A stretch of DNA of 64,000 bases, from contig DKPB01000057.1 in assembly GCA_002471015.1 (NCBI GenBank), forward strand, positions 1-64,000. The letters are read 5' to 3'. This document shows, in pieces, positions 12,376 through 20,506 of this stretch. A program made the translations under genes and the position numbers. Source of the stretch: Stenotrophomonas sp. UBA7346 (GTDB taxonomy: Bacteria > Pseudomonadota > Gammaproteobacteria > Xanthomonadales > Xanthomonadaceae). Below the pieces are notes generated by a model. The model had not been told where the DNA came from, searched no databases, and saw only the letters and a program-made list of their open reading frames with translations. Within the stretch, counting starts at the first letter, position 1. The number at the start of each line of letters is the position of its first letter.

Positions 12376-13953
12376 ATGGTGTTTCGTGTTTCCATCGCGC
12401 TGGTCGCGGTACTGGTGCTGATCGCCGGCCTCGCGCCCGGTCCGTTCAATGACGTGGTGCAGGCCACGCTGGCACAGGTCGTGCGCGGCGCTGGCTGGAT
12501 GTACCTGTTGATCGTGTTCCTGACCTTGAGCTTTCTGCTGTACCTGGCATTCGGGCGCTTCGGCAACCTGCGCATCGGTGGTGAGGATGCCGAGCCGGAT
12601 TTCTCGCGTGGCAGCTGGCTGTCGATGCTGTTCTCGGCCGGGATGGGCATCGGGCTCGTGTTCTGGGGTGCGGCCGAGCCGATCTCGCATTTCGTCACAC
12701 CGCCGGAAGGGCTGCCGCCGCAGAGCATGGACGCGGCAAGGGCCGCGATGCGCTATGCATTCTTCCACTGGGGCCTGCATCCATGGGCGATCTATGCGCT
12801 GATCGGCCTGGCGATGGCCTGGTTCCAGTACAACCGCAACGGTCGCGGCTTGGTCAGTGACATGCTGCAGCCGGTCATCGGCCGCCATCATCGCGGCGCA
12901 GCCGGCAAGCTGGTCAACATCGCCGCAGTGGTGGCCACTGCGATCGGCGTGGCCACCACGCTGGGCTTTGGCACCATCCAGATCGCCGCCGGCCTGCAAC
13001 GGGTATTCGGCCTGCGCGCCGATGTGCCCCTGCAGCTGACCGTCATCGTGGTGGCCTTCGTGCTGTACATGATCTCCACCACCAGCGGCGTGGAGCGCGG
13101 CATCAAGTGGCTTTCCAACTTCAACCTGGCACTGGCCGCCCTGCTGCTGGCGGCCGTGCTGGTGCTCGGCCCGACCGGCTTCATCTTCGACACCTTCACC
13201 ACCACGCTGGGCTCCTACCTCAACCAGCTGGTCACCATGAGCCTGCGCATGTCGCCGTTCTCCGGCAGCACCTGGGTGGCCGACTGGACCATCTTCTACT
13301 GGGCGTGGTGGATTGCGTGGGCACCGTTCGTCGGCGCGTTCATCGCCCGCGTATCACGCGGGCGCAGCGTACGCGAGTTCGTGGTCGGCGTGGTACTGGC
13401 CCCCACGCTGCTCGGGTTCCTCTGGTTCTCGGTGTTTGGTGGCACGGCATTGTGGTCACAGCTGTTTGGCCATGCCGACCTGGTCCAGGCGCTGGGCAAT
13501 GGCTATGAGACGGTCCTGTTCACCCTGTTCGACAGCCTGCCCGCGCCACTGCTGCTGTCCGGGCTGGCACTGGTGCTGCTGATGATCTTCTTTGTCACGT
13601 CGGCCGACTCGGCCGTGCTGGTCCTGGCCAGCATGTCCACCGACGACGCCGGTGATCCACCGCTGTCACGCAAGCTGGTGTGGGGCGTGGCAATCGCACT
13701 GATCGCCGCAGTGCTGCTGCTTGCCGGCGGCCTGGATGCGCTGCAGGGCATGATCACGATCGCGGCCCTGCCTTTCGCCGCGCTGATGGTGCTGGTAATG
13801 GTGTCGCTGTACCGCGTGCTGGACGCCGAGTACAACCGCCAGCGCCGGTTGGCGCAGCGCGCACGGCATCTGATCGAGGAATGGATCGAACGCGAGCAGG
13901 CCGCGCAGGAGGATGCACGCGCCGAAGCCTCGCGCAATGTCGGCGGGGATTGA
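12376..13953 (+). CDS. BCCT-family betaine/choline/carnitine transporter
   Basis: A 525-residue inner-membrane secondary transporter with about 12 hydrophobic segments. BCCT landmarks are the glycine-rich GMGIGLVFWGAAEPISHF and the FHWGLHPWAIYALIGLA stretch, then FVTSADSAVLVLASM near the C-terminus. The cytoplasmic tail (about 475-525) is charged and helical, as in osmosensing members. The ATG at 12376 is chosen because the hydrophobic start follows directly and GGAG lies 11 bases upstream; an in-frame ATG 49 codons earlier would add an arginine-rich non-family extension. The substrate is probably glycine betaine or choline, but no bet gene adjoins it. Confidence 0.9.
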   Translation: MVFRVSIALVAVLVLIAGLAPGPFNDVVQATLAQVVRGAGWMYLLIVFLTLSFLLYLAFGRFGNLRIGGEDAEPDFSRGSWLSMLFSAGMGIGLVFWGAAEPISHFVTPPEGLPPQSMDAARAAMRYAFFHWGLHPWAIYALIGLAMAWFQYNRNGRGLVSDMLQPVIGRHHRGAAGKLVNIAAVVATAIGVATTLGFGTIQIAAGLQRVFGLRADVPLQLTVIVVAFVLYMISTTSGVERGIKWLSNFNLALAALLLAAVLVLGPTGFIFDTFTTTLGSYLNQLVTMSLRMSPFSGSTWVADWTIFYWAWWIAWAPFVGAFIARVSRGRSVREFVVGVVLAPTLLGFLWFSVFGGTALWSQLFGHADLVQALGNGYETVLFTLFDSLPAPLLLSGLALVLLMIFFVTSADSAVLVLASMSTDDAGDPPLSRKLVWGVAIALIAAVLLLAGGLDALQGMITIAALPFAALMVLVMVSLYRVLDAEYNRQRRLAQRARHLIEEWIEREQAAQEDARAEASRNVGGD

Positions 13954-14045
13954 GACAGCGCAGGCGCTACCATGCCTGCCCCTCTGTCCGCCGGCAGCAG
14001 GAGGCAGCGGCACCAGCATCACCTGAGCTTCCTCGGGCGCCGGAC

Positions 14046-15749
14046 TCAGTAGCCCGCCGCCTGCCCGTCCTTGCGGCTCTCCGAGGCACCGTAATACACA
14101 CCGGTTTCCGGATCACGCATGATCGCCTGGTAACCACCGTAGGGGCCATCGGCAAACGTTACCCGGTGCCCCTTGCGCATCAGGCCACGCACGGTTTCCC
14201 AGCTGAAGCCGGTTTCCAGGTTCACTTCGCCGCCATCACGCATCGCCACCGCCTGTCCGGTCGGCTCGGTGGAACCCTCGTGCTGGATACGCGGCGCATC
14301 GCCGGCCTCCTGCAGGTTCATGCCGAAATCCACCAGGTTCATCACGATCTGCGCATGCCCCTGCGGCTGCATCGCACCGCCCATCACGCCAAAGCTGGCA
14401 AACGGCTTGCCGTCCCTGGTGATGAAGGCCGGGATGATGGTCTGGAAGGGGCGCTTGCCCGGCGCGTAACCATTGGGGTGATCCTTCTGCAGCACGAACA
14501 TCTCGCCACGATCCTGCAGGATGAAACCCAGCCCCGGCGGCGCCATGCCACTACCCATGCCGCGGTAGTTGGACTGGATCAACGAGACCATCATGCCGTC
14601 GCCATCGGCCACGGTCATGTAGATGGTGTCCCCCTCCTGCAACTGTTTCGGCGTACCCGGCTGCGCTTCCTTCAAGGCCTTGTCCATCGAGATCAACGCA
14701 CGGCGCTGCGCGGCGTAGTCCTTGGAGATCAGGTGCTGTACCGGGGCCGGGGAAAATGCCGGATCCGCATAGAAGCGGGCACGGTCGGCGAACGCCAGCT
14801 TTTTTGCTTCCACGAACAGGTGGATGTGTTCGGCGGAACCAAACGGGATGTTCGAGAAGTCGTAGCCTTCCAGCACGTTGAGAATCTGCAGGGCGGCGAT
14901 TCCCTGGCTGTTCGGCGGCAGCTCCCATACGTCGTAGCCACGGTAGTTGCTGCTCACCGGCTCCACCCACTCGCCCTGATGTGCCGCCATGTCCTCATAG
15001 CTCAGGTAGCCACCATTGGCCTTGAAGTAGTCACCGATGATGCGGGCAATGGCCCCCTTGTAGAACGCGTCGCGGCCGCCGTCGGCGATCTGCTGCAGGG
15101 TATTGGCCAGGTTGGGGTTGCGCCACAGCTCGCCCTTGCGCGGCGCGTGGCCGTCGATGGTGAACTGCTCCTTGAAGCCAGGGTACTGCGACAGCTTGGG
15201 CACCGAGCGGTCCCAGTAGTAGGCGATCACCTCGGCCACCGGGTGGCCGTTGCGGGCATAGGCGATGGCCGGGGCCAGGTTGTCAGCCATGGGCTTGCGG
15301 CCGAATCGCTCATGCAGCGCAAACCAGCCATCCACCGCACCGGGCACCGACACCGGCAGCGGCCCGGTGGCCGGGATTTCCTTCAAACCCCGGCGCTGGA
15401 ACTCGGCCAGGGTCAGCGAACGCGGTGACCTGCCCGAACCGTTGTAGCCATAAAGTTTCTGGCTGCGCGGATCCCACACGATGGCGAACAGGTCACCCCC
15501 AATGCCATTGCCGGTCGGCTCCATCAGACCCAACGCGGCATTGGCGGCAATGGCCGCATCCACCGCCGAGCCACCGCCCTTCATCACGTCCAACGCCACC
15601 TGCGTGGCCAAGGGCTGCGAGGTGGCAGCCATGGCGGTCGGTGCGATCACCTCCGAGCGCGTGGCGAAGTCGTAGCCGGTGACGCGATCCGCCGCCACCG
15701 CTGTAAAAGGAACGGACAGCAGGCTCAACAACAGCGTCGTACGCAACAT
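14046..15749 (-). CDS. ggt: Gamma-glutamyltransferase / glutathione hydrolase
   Basis: A 567-residue periplasmic enzyme that removes the gamma-glutamyl group of glutathione and related peptides. A signal peptide spans about residues 1-20 (MLRTTLLLSLLSVPFTAVAA). The large-subunit part contains GGGSAVDAAIAANAALGLMEP and the oxyanion region GNGIGGDLFA. The autoprocessing/catalytic threonine is expected in GDTIYMTVADGDG, followed by the small-subunit nucleophile domain (LIQSNYRGMGSG, GVMGGAMQPQGH). This GDT-type site, rather than TTH, is seen in many proteobacterial paralogues. The start at 15749 is chosen to begin with the signal peptide. Confidence 0.93.
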   Translation of the reverse strand: MLRTTLLLSLLSVPFTAVAADRVTGYDFATRSEVIAPTAMAATSQPLATQVALDVMKGGGSAVDAAIAANAALGLMEPTGNGIGGDLFAIVWDPRSQKLYGYNGSGRSPRSLTLAEFQRRGLKEIPATGPLPVSVPGAVDGWFALHERFGRKPMADNLAPAIAYARNGHPVAEVIAYYWDRSVPKLSQYPGFKEQFTIDGHAPRKGELWRNPNLANTLQQIADGGRDAFYKGAIARIIGDYFKANGGYLSYEDMAAHQGEWVEPVSSNYRGYDVWELPPNSQGIAALQILNVLEGYDFSNIPFGSAEHIHLFVEAKKLAFADRARFYADPAFSPAPVQHLISKDYAAQRRALISMDKALKEAQPGTPKQLQEGDTIYMTVADGDGMMVSLIQSNYRGMGSGMAPPGLGFILQDRGEMFVLQKDHPNGYAPGKRPFQTIIPAFITRDGKPFASFGVMGGAMQPQGHAQIVMNLVDFGMNLQEAGDAPRIQHEGSTEPTGQAVAMRDGGEVNLETGFSWETVRGLMRKGHRVTFADGPYGGYQAIMRDPETGVYYGASESRKDGQAAGY

Positions 15750-15786
15750 GGTCGGTACCGGCAGGCAGGAGTATTGACGATAACCC

Positions 15787-15836
15787 GCCCCTGCCCGCGC
15801 CACCATGTGTCCTTCCGCATGCCTGCGGGCAGGGGC
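15787..15836 (-). other. Strong hairpin between the BTAD regulator and ggt
   Basis: A perfect 12-bp inverted repeat, GCCCCTGCCCGC (15787-15798) and GCGGGCAGGGGC (15825-15836), lies in the 121-bp gap between two minus-strand genes. There is no U-run. It may be a weak terminator for the upstream regulator or an RNA structure in the ggt leader. Confidence 0.5.
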
Positions 15837-15870
15837 TGCGCGGCGAGTTGCTGTCAGCCCCCTGTGGGCC

Positions 15871-16689
15871 TCAGATCGTCGCCGACAACTGCACCGGCGC
15901 CGCCCGCACGACGCTGCCCAGCGCGCTTATCTGTTGCAGCAGGCGCCGGGTTTCCTGACAGGGGTCCAAGCCCAGGTCGCTACGCAGGAAAGCCTCCAAC
16001 CGCTGGTAGGCAGTCAGCGCCTCACAACTGCTGCCATTCCCGGCATGGGCGCGCATCGCCCGCTGCACGTGCGCTTCATTCCAGGGATCGCGGCGGCTGA
16101 GCGCATTGGCCAGATCGATGGCCGAATCCCAGCGCGCACGTTCGATCATCTGGTCGCAGCAACGCTCCACCGAACTGATCAGCTGCACCTCCAGCATCTG
16201 CCGCGTGGTCTGCAGCCAGGCCTGGAACTCCAGGTCGGCGATGTCCTCCATGCCATCCAGGAAGATCCGCTGATCGCTCAGCAGATGGATGGCATCGCAG
16301 GGGGCCTGTACCAACACATCCACGTCGAACAGGATGCGCTCGCCCCGCAGCAGGCCCACGCTGCCACGCTGGATCTGCAATACCTCCGGGCCAAACTGCT
16401 GGGTACAGTAGCGATTGAGGTTGCTGAGCACCTGGCGCAGATTGGTCAGCGCGCTGGTCTCGCCCAGGTTCGGCCAGAACAGGGCCGCCAGGCTGGCGCG
16501 CGAATGCATGCGGTTGGGTTCCAGCGCCAGGTAGCCCAGCAATGCCCACCCCTTGCGATAGATCAGCGGTGCCGGCAGTCCTTCGCCATGCCCCATCAGC
16601 GGGACGATGCCCGCCAAGCCCGCACCCTTGCTGGCACCGCAGCGATCAGCATGTACCTGGGCCGGCATCTGCTTGTACATCTTCTCCAT
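15871..16689 (-). CDS. BTAD-domain (SARP/AfsR-like) transcriptional regulator
   Basis: A 272-residue protein. The N-terminal part (about 30-110) looks like a winged helix (RKGWALLGYLAL, SRASLAALFWPN, SALTNLRQVLSNLN), a pattern found in bacterial transcriptional activator domain proteins. The C-terminal part (about 130-265) is helical with the BTAD-like end EALTAYQRLEAFLRSDLGLDP. Such proteins bind DNA directly repeats near target promoters; no adjacent sensor is present. The start at 16689 follows GAGGG by five bases; an ATG 37 codons upstream lacks one. It is divergent from the ilv leader and shares its promoter region, so it could act there, but this is only positional. Confidence 0.75.
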   Translation of the reverse strand: MEKMYKQMPAQVHADRCGASKGAGLAGIVPLMGHGEGLPAPLIYRKGWALLGYLALEPNRMHSRASLAALFWPNLGETSALTNLRQVLSNLNRYCTQQFGPEVLQIQRGSVGLLRGERILFDVDVLVQAPCDAIHLLSDQRIFLDGMEDIADLEFQAWLQTTRQMLEVQLISSVERCCDQMIERARWDSAIDLANALSRRDPWNEAHVQRAMRAHAGNGSSCEALTAYQRLEAFLRSDLGLDPCQETRRLLQQISALGSVVRAAPVQLSATI

Positions 16690-16948
16690 GGGAACCCTCG
16701 GTCCGACCCCGGTTGCAGGGCCTGTTACTGATAAAACCGGGAAAAGCGTCGCAATCCAATCACGCTCTCCCAAAAAAATTGCAACCCGGTCCAAAACCAC
16801 GATTTCCGCGCACTTGTGGCCGTCGCCGCCCCTCCGTCATTGCGGTTTCAACCGTAACCATGCTTATGCAGCGCGGGTTGTCGGGTTTTTGCCGGCAATC
16901 ACACCTGCAAGCGTTGACACCACGTCAACAGGGTGGTTATCTCGACCC
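16690..16948. other. Divergent promoter region between BTAD regulator and ilv leader
   Basis: About 260 bp with no coding signal on either strand. It must hold the start signals of the BTAD regulator (leftward) and of the ilv-leu operon (rightward; see the promoter entry at 16914-16942). Confidence 0.5.
16914..16942 (+). promoter_or_regulatory. Candidate sigma-70 promoter of the ilv-leu operon
   Basis: A perfect TTGACA at 16914-16919 is followed after 17-18 bases by TTATCT/TATCTC at 16937-16943. The -35 is strong and the -10 weak. With usual spacing, transcription would begin at or next to 16949, the A of the leader ATG, so the leader peptide could be translated from a leaderless transcript. 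Confidence 0.45.
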
Positions 16949-17068
16949 ATGCTGCAACGCCACAACGCCACCGCTGACCTGACTTCGACCCCGGCCCACG
17001 CCGTGGCCTCGATTCTTGTACTCGTACTTATTACCGAGCCAACAGGTGCGGGGCAGACTGGCGCGTAA
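16949..17068 (+). CDS. ilv operon leader peptide (attenuation)
   Basis: A 39-residue open frame. Residues 22-28 read I-L-V-L-V-L-I, a run of branched-chain residues, the end products of the downstream operon. The first half (MLQRHNATADLTSTPAHAVA) is unremarkable. It ends 28 bases before a rho-independent terminator (17097-17126). Codons 33-35 (ggt gcg ggg, 17045-17053) are identical to the 3' arm of that terminator, so they can act as the antiterminator arm. A ribosome stalled on the ILV codons would leave this arm free. This is the classical peptide-attenuation layout. No Shine-Dalgarno sequence is evident. Confidence 0.8.
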   Translation: MLQRHNATADLTSTPAHAVASILVLVLITEPTGAGQTGA

Positions 17069-17126
17069 CGTAAAGACAGCCAGATTCGACTAAAGACCCC
17101 GCGCCGACCCCGGTGCGGGGTTTTTC
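17045..17126 (+). promoter_or_regulatory. ilv attenuator: antiterminator/terminator switch
   Basis: The terminator stem is CCCCGCGCC (17097-17105) with GGTGCGGGG (17112-17120), loop GACCCC, then TTTTT. The same nine bases GGTGCGGGG occur at 17045-17053 within the leader peptide frame and can pair with the same 5' arm. The two pairings are mutually exclusive, giving an on/off switch set by ribosome position on the leader. Confidence 0.8.
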
Positions 17127-17154
17127 GTTTCCAGCTTCTATTTCATCTGAAACC

Positions 17155-17262
17155 ATGTACCCAGCCACTGACACCACGAACAAACACACCGCCAACGCTG
17201 CCTGCCGCAGCGCTGCCGCCTGCATGGTGTCTGCCCCGCCCGCTCCGGCCGCTGCGTCCTGA
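17155..17262 (+). other. Small open frame between the two ilv leader terminators
   Basis: A 35-codon frame (MYPATDTTNKHT... ending PAPAAAS) begins after the attenuator and stops inside the second hairpin. It has four threonines in its first 12 residues and many alanines, but no branched-chain run. A weak upstream purine tract gives little support for translation. It may be chance or a second sensing peptide. Confidence 0.25.
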
Positions 17263-17282
17263 CGCAACGGCCGTTTTTATTT
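17249..17282 (+). terminator. Second terminator-like hairpin just upstream of ilvC
   Basis: The inverted repeat GGCCG-C-TGCGTC / GACGCA-A-CGGCC with a two-base loop is followed by GTTTTTAT. It ends about 40 bases before the ilvC ATG and so lies inside the transcribed operon leader. Confidence 0.7.
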
Positions 17283-17319
17283 CTGCATGTCTCTCTTGAT
17301 CGCAAGGAACCCAAGCACC

Positions 17320-18294
17320 ATGAGCACCAACGAACTGCCCCAGATCAAAATCGCCGTCGTCGGTTACGGCAGCCAGGGCCGCGCCCATGCCATGAACCTG
17401 CGTGAATCGGGCTTCGACGTGGTTGTCGGCCTGCGCGCTGGCGGCCCCACCGAGGTCAAGGCGCAGGCCGATGGCTTCACCGTCAAGACCCCGGCCGAAG
17501 CGGTCAAGGACGCCGACCTGGTCGCCGTGCTGACCCCGGACATGGTGCAGAAGAAGCTCTACAACGAAGTGCTGGCACCGAACATGAAGCAGGGCGCCTG
17601 CCTGCTGTTCGCACACGGCCTGAACGTGCATTTCGGCATGATCGAGCCGCGCGCCGACCTGGACGTGGTACTGGTCGCGCCGAAGGGCCCGGGTGCGCTG
17701 GTGCGCCGCGAGTACGAAATCGGCCGTGGCGTGCCCTGCATCTACGCCGTCTATCAGGACAAGAGCGGCAAGGCCGAGCAGTTCGCCCTGGCCTATGCAG
17801 CCGGCCTGGGCGGCGCCCGCGCCAACATCATCAAGACCACCTTCAAGGAAGAGACCGAAACCGATCTGTTCGGCGAGCAGGCCGTGCTGTGCGGTGGCGC
17901 TTCCTCGCTGGTGCAGGCCGGCTTTGAAACCCTGGTCGAAGCCGGCTACCAGCCGGAAATCGCCTATTACGAAGTGCTGCACGAACTGAAGCTGATCGTC
18001 GACCTGTTCTACGAAGGCGGCATCACCCGCATGCTGGAGTTCATCTCCGAGACCGCCCAGTACGGCGATTTCGTCAGCGGCCCGCGCGTCATCGATGCCT
18101 CGGTGAAGGCACGCATGAAGGACGTGCTGACCGACATCCAGAACGGCACCTTCACCCGGAACTGGGAAGCCGAGTACGACGCCGGCCTGCCGAACTACAG
18201 GAAGTTCCAGCAGGCCGACATGGAACATCCGATTGAAAAGGTGGGCAAGGAGCTCCGCGCCAAGATGGTTTGGCTGCAAGCACAGAACGCGTAA
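17320..18294 (+). CDS. ilvC: Ketol-acid reductoisomerase
   Basis: A cytoplasmic NADP(H)- and Mg-dependent enzyme that isomerises and reduces acetolactate and acetohydroxybutyrate, the second common step to valine, leucine and isoleucine. The 324 residues fit the short class I enzymes. The Rossmann motif GYGSQG is near residue 15, and conserved acidic sites lie in [16 protein letters not shown] and in [22 protein letters not shown] 17320 follows AAGGAACCCAAGCACC; an ATG 11 codons earlier lies against the second terminator and lacks a ribosome-binding site. It is the first structural gene of the ilv-leu operon. Confidence 0.96.
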   Translation: MSTNELPQIKIAVVGYGSQGRAHAMNLRESGFDVVVGLRAGGPTEVKAQADGFTVKTPAEAVKDADLVAVLTPDMVQKKLYNEVLAPNMKQGACLLFAHGLNVHFGMIEPRADLDVVLVAPKGPGALVRREYEIGRGVPCIYAVYQDKSGKAEQFALAYAAGLGGARANIIKTTFKEETETDLFGEQAVLCGGASSLVQAGFETLVEAGYQPEIAYYEVLHELKLIVDLFYEGGITRMLEFISETAQYGDFVSGPRVIDASVKARMKDVLTDIQNGTFTRNWEAEYDAGLPNYRKFQQADMEHPIEKVGKELRAKMVWLQAQNA

Positions 18295-18333
18295 CCGCGC
18301 GGTCCCCCACCCGCAACAGGCAAAGGTCGCTCC

Positions 18334-20061
18334 ATGAACACTTCCACCCCCGGTGCGCCACGCAATGGCGCACGCTGGCTGACGCAGGCCCTGGAAGCCG
18401 AAGGCGTGCAAACGCTATTCGGCTACCCGGGCGGCACCATCATGCCGTTCTATGACGCATTGGTGGACTCCAGCCTCAAGCACATCCTGGTACGTCACGA
18501 GCAGGGCGCGGCACTGGCCGCCAATGGCTATGCCCGCGCCAGCGGCAAGGTAGGCGTATGCGTGGCCACCTCCGGCCCGGGTGCGTCCAACCTGGTCACC
18601 GGCATTGCCGATGCCATGCTGGACTCGGTACCGATGGTGTGCCTGACCGGCCAGGTTGGCACCGCATTGTTGGGTACCGATGCGTTCCAGGAACTGGATG
18701 TGTTCGGCATGACCTTGCCGATCGTCAAGCACAGCTGGCTGGTGCGCAGTGTCGATGAGCTGCCGCAGGTGGTTGCCGAAGCCTTCCGTGTCGCCCGCGA
18801 AGGGCGGCCCGGTCCGGTACTGATCGACCTGCCCAAGGACGTGCAGCTGGCCAGTGCGGCGCACCTGCCCGACCATGTGCCGGCGTCGGTTGATCCGATC
18901 CCGGCACCGGCTGCCGAGGCACTGGCCGAGGCACTGGTTGCCATCGCCCAGGCCGAGAAGCCGGTGATCTACGGCGGGGGCGGCATCGCCCTGGCCGACG
19001 CGGTGGGCGAGTTCCGCCAGTTCGTCGAGGCCACCGGCATCCCCACCGTGCTGACCTTGCGCGGCCTGGGCGCCCTGCCCGCCAACCACCCGCAGTACCT
19101 GGGCATGCTGGGCATGCACGGCACCCGCGCCGCCAACATGGCGGTGCAGGAGGCCGACCTGCTGATCGTGGTCGGCGCCCGCTTCGACGACCGCGCCACC
19201 GGCAAGCTGGCCGAGTTCGCACCGTTTGCCCGGATCATCCACCTGGATGCCGACGTCTACGAAATTTCCAAGCTGCGCGGTGCCAACATCGCCCTGCCGG
19301 GCAATGTCCGTGACGGCCTGGTCGCGCTGACCGGCGAGCGCGCCAACTGCAATACCTGGCGCGCACGCTGCGCTGCCAACCGTGAAAAGTTCACCGCCCG
19401 TTACGACGCCCCCGGCGAGCAGATCTATGCGCCGCGGCTGTTGAAGCGACTGAGCGAAGTGGCCCCGGCGGACACCGTCATCGCCTGCGACGTGGGCCAG
19501 CACCAGATGTGGGTGGCCCAACATTGCCGGTTCAACCACCCGCGCAACCACCTGACCTCCGGCGCGCTGGGCACCATGGGCTTCGGCCTGCCGGCAGCGA
19601 TGGGCGCGCAGTTCGCCTGCCCCGACCGCACCGTGGTGCTGGTCTCCGGCGACGGCAGCTTCATGATGAACGTGCAGGAGCTGGTGACGATTGCCCGCTG
19701 CAGACTGCCGATCAAGATCGTGCTGCTGGACAACTCCTCGCTGGGCATGGTGCGGCAGTGGCAGGAGCTGTTCCACGCCGAGCGCTACAGCGAGATCGAC
19801 CTGTCCGACAACCCGGATTTCGTCGCCCTGGCGCAGGTGTTCGGCATCAAGGCCAAGCGCATCGTTGACCGCAACGACGTCGAGGACGGCCTGGCCGAAC
19901 TGTTCGACGCGCCCGGCCCGATGCTGCTGCACGTGGCCATCGACGCGCGTGCGAACGTGTGGCCGCTGGTGCCACCCAACAACGCCAACAGCACCATGCT
20001 GGACAGCAACCCCGCCCACGCCAAGGCAACGCAGGAGAGTTCCAATGCAATACCGGCTTGA
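18334..20061 (+). CDS. ilvG: Acetolactate synthase large subunit
   Basis: A 575-residue thiamin-diphosphate enzyme that condenses pyruvate with pyruvate or 2-oxobutyrate. The catalytic glutamate lies in RHEQGAALAANGYARASG near residue 53; the C-terminal ThDP motif runs from GDGSFMMN to LLDN. The last residues after NVWPLVPPNN form a short variable tail (TMLDSNPAHAKATQES). It is 39 bp after ilvC, and its 3' end overlaps ilvM by 17 bp, which implies translational coupling with the regulatory subunit. The name follows E. coli ilvGM because the partner subunit is the short IlvM type. Confidence 0.95.
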   Translation: MNTSTPGAPRNGARWLTQALEAEGVQTLFGYPGGTIMPFYDALVDSSLKHILVRHEQGAALAANGYARASGKVGVCVATSGPGASNLVTGIADAMLDSVPMVCLTGQVGTALLGTDAFQELDVFGMTLPIVKHSWLVRSVDELPQVVAEAFRVAREGRPGPVLIDLPKDVQLASAAHLPDHVPASVDPIPAPAAEALAEALVAIAQAEKPVIYGGGGIALADAVGEFRQFVEATGIPTVLTLRGLGALPANHPQYLGMLGMHGTRAANMAVQEADLLIVVGARFDDRATGKLAEFAPFARIIHLDADVYEISKLRGANIALPGNVRDGLVALTGERANCNTWRARCAANREKFTARYDAPGEQIYAPRLLKRLSEVAPADTVIACDVGQHQMWVAQHCRFNHPRNHLTSGALGTMGFGLPAAMGAQFACPDRTVVLVSGDGSFMMNVQELVTIARCRLPIKIVLLDNSSLGMVRQWQELFHAERYSEIDLSDNPDFVALAQVFGIKAKRIVDRNDVEDGLAELFDAPGPMLLHVAIDARANVWPLVPPNNANSTMLDSNPAHAKATQESSNAIPA

Positions 20062-20296
20062 CCTGGTGCTGAAGCCTGCCGAAGGCGCGCTGGTGCGCGT
20101 GATCGGCATGGTTGAACGCCGCGGTTTTTCCCCCAGCAACATCGCCGGCCAACGCAAGGCCGACGACGCTGGCCGCTGGCACGTGCAGATGGACATCGAC
20201 GGTACCCGTCCGCCGGAAACCCTGCGCCACCAGCTGGAAAAGGTCTACGACTGCGAATCGGTACGGGTAGTGCCGGTCGCTGGTGCCAGCGTATGA
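20045..20296 (+). CDS. ilvM: Acetolactate synthase small (regulatory) subunit, ACT domain
   Basis: An 83-residue single ACT domain (MQYRLDLVLKPAEGALVRVI, GFSPSNIAGQ, DCESVRVV), the size of IlvM rather than the roughly 160-residue IlvH/IlvN. It binds and activates the large subunit and may confer feedback control. The ATG at 20045 follows GCAGGAGAGTTCC and overlaps the end of ilvG by 17 bp. Confidence 0.9.
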   Translation: MQYRLDLVLKPAEGALVRVIGMVERRGFSPSNIAGQRKADDAGRWHVQMDIDGTRPPETLRHQLEKVYDCESVRVVPVAGASV

Positions 20297-20360
20297 GCAG
20301 CGACGTAAGTGGCGTACCGGTAGTACGCCGCCGTAAACCACGGAGGCGACTTCTTGGTGG

Positions 20361-20505
20361 CGCCGGGATTGGGGAGTCGGGAGTCGGGAGTCGCGCCCGC
20401 ACCCGCCCGGCTGCGGCTGCGAGCGGTGCTGAACGGAGGTGTCTTCTCCAACCATTCGCGGTGCACCGTCAATCCCCTATTCCGAATCCCGAATCCCGGC
20501 GTCAC
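20361..20505. repeat. Repeat cassette with inverted ends between ilvM and ilvA
   Basis: The left end reads CGCCGGGATTGGGGAGTCGG and contains three tandem copies of GGGAGTC (20372-20392). The right end contains two copies of CCGAATC (20482-20495) followed by CCGGCG; its reverse complement begins CGCCGGGATTCGGGATTCGG. The ends are thus imperfect inverted repeats about 145 bp apart. It fills the whole spacer between two operon genes and holds no coding signal. Confidence 0.65.
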
Positions 20506-20506
20506 C

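Noticed and set aside
17155..17262. Calling the second small leader frame a gene
   Set aside because: Composition is compatible with chance, start signals are weak and no branched-chain run is present. It was listed only as a possible frame.
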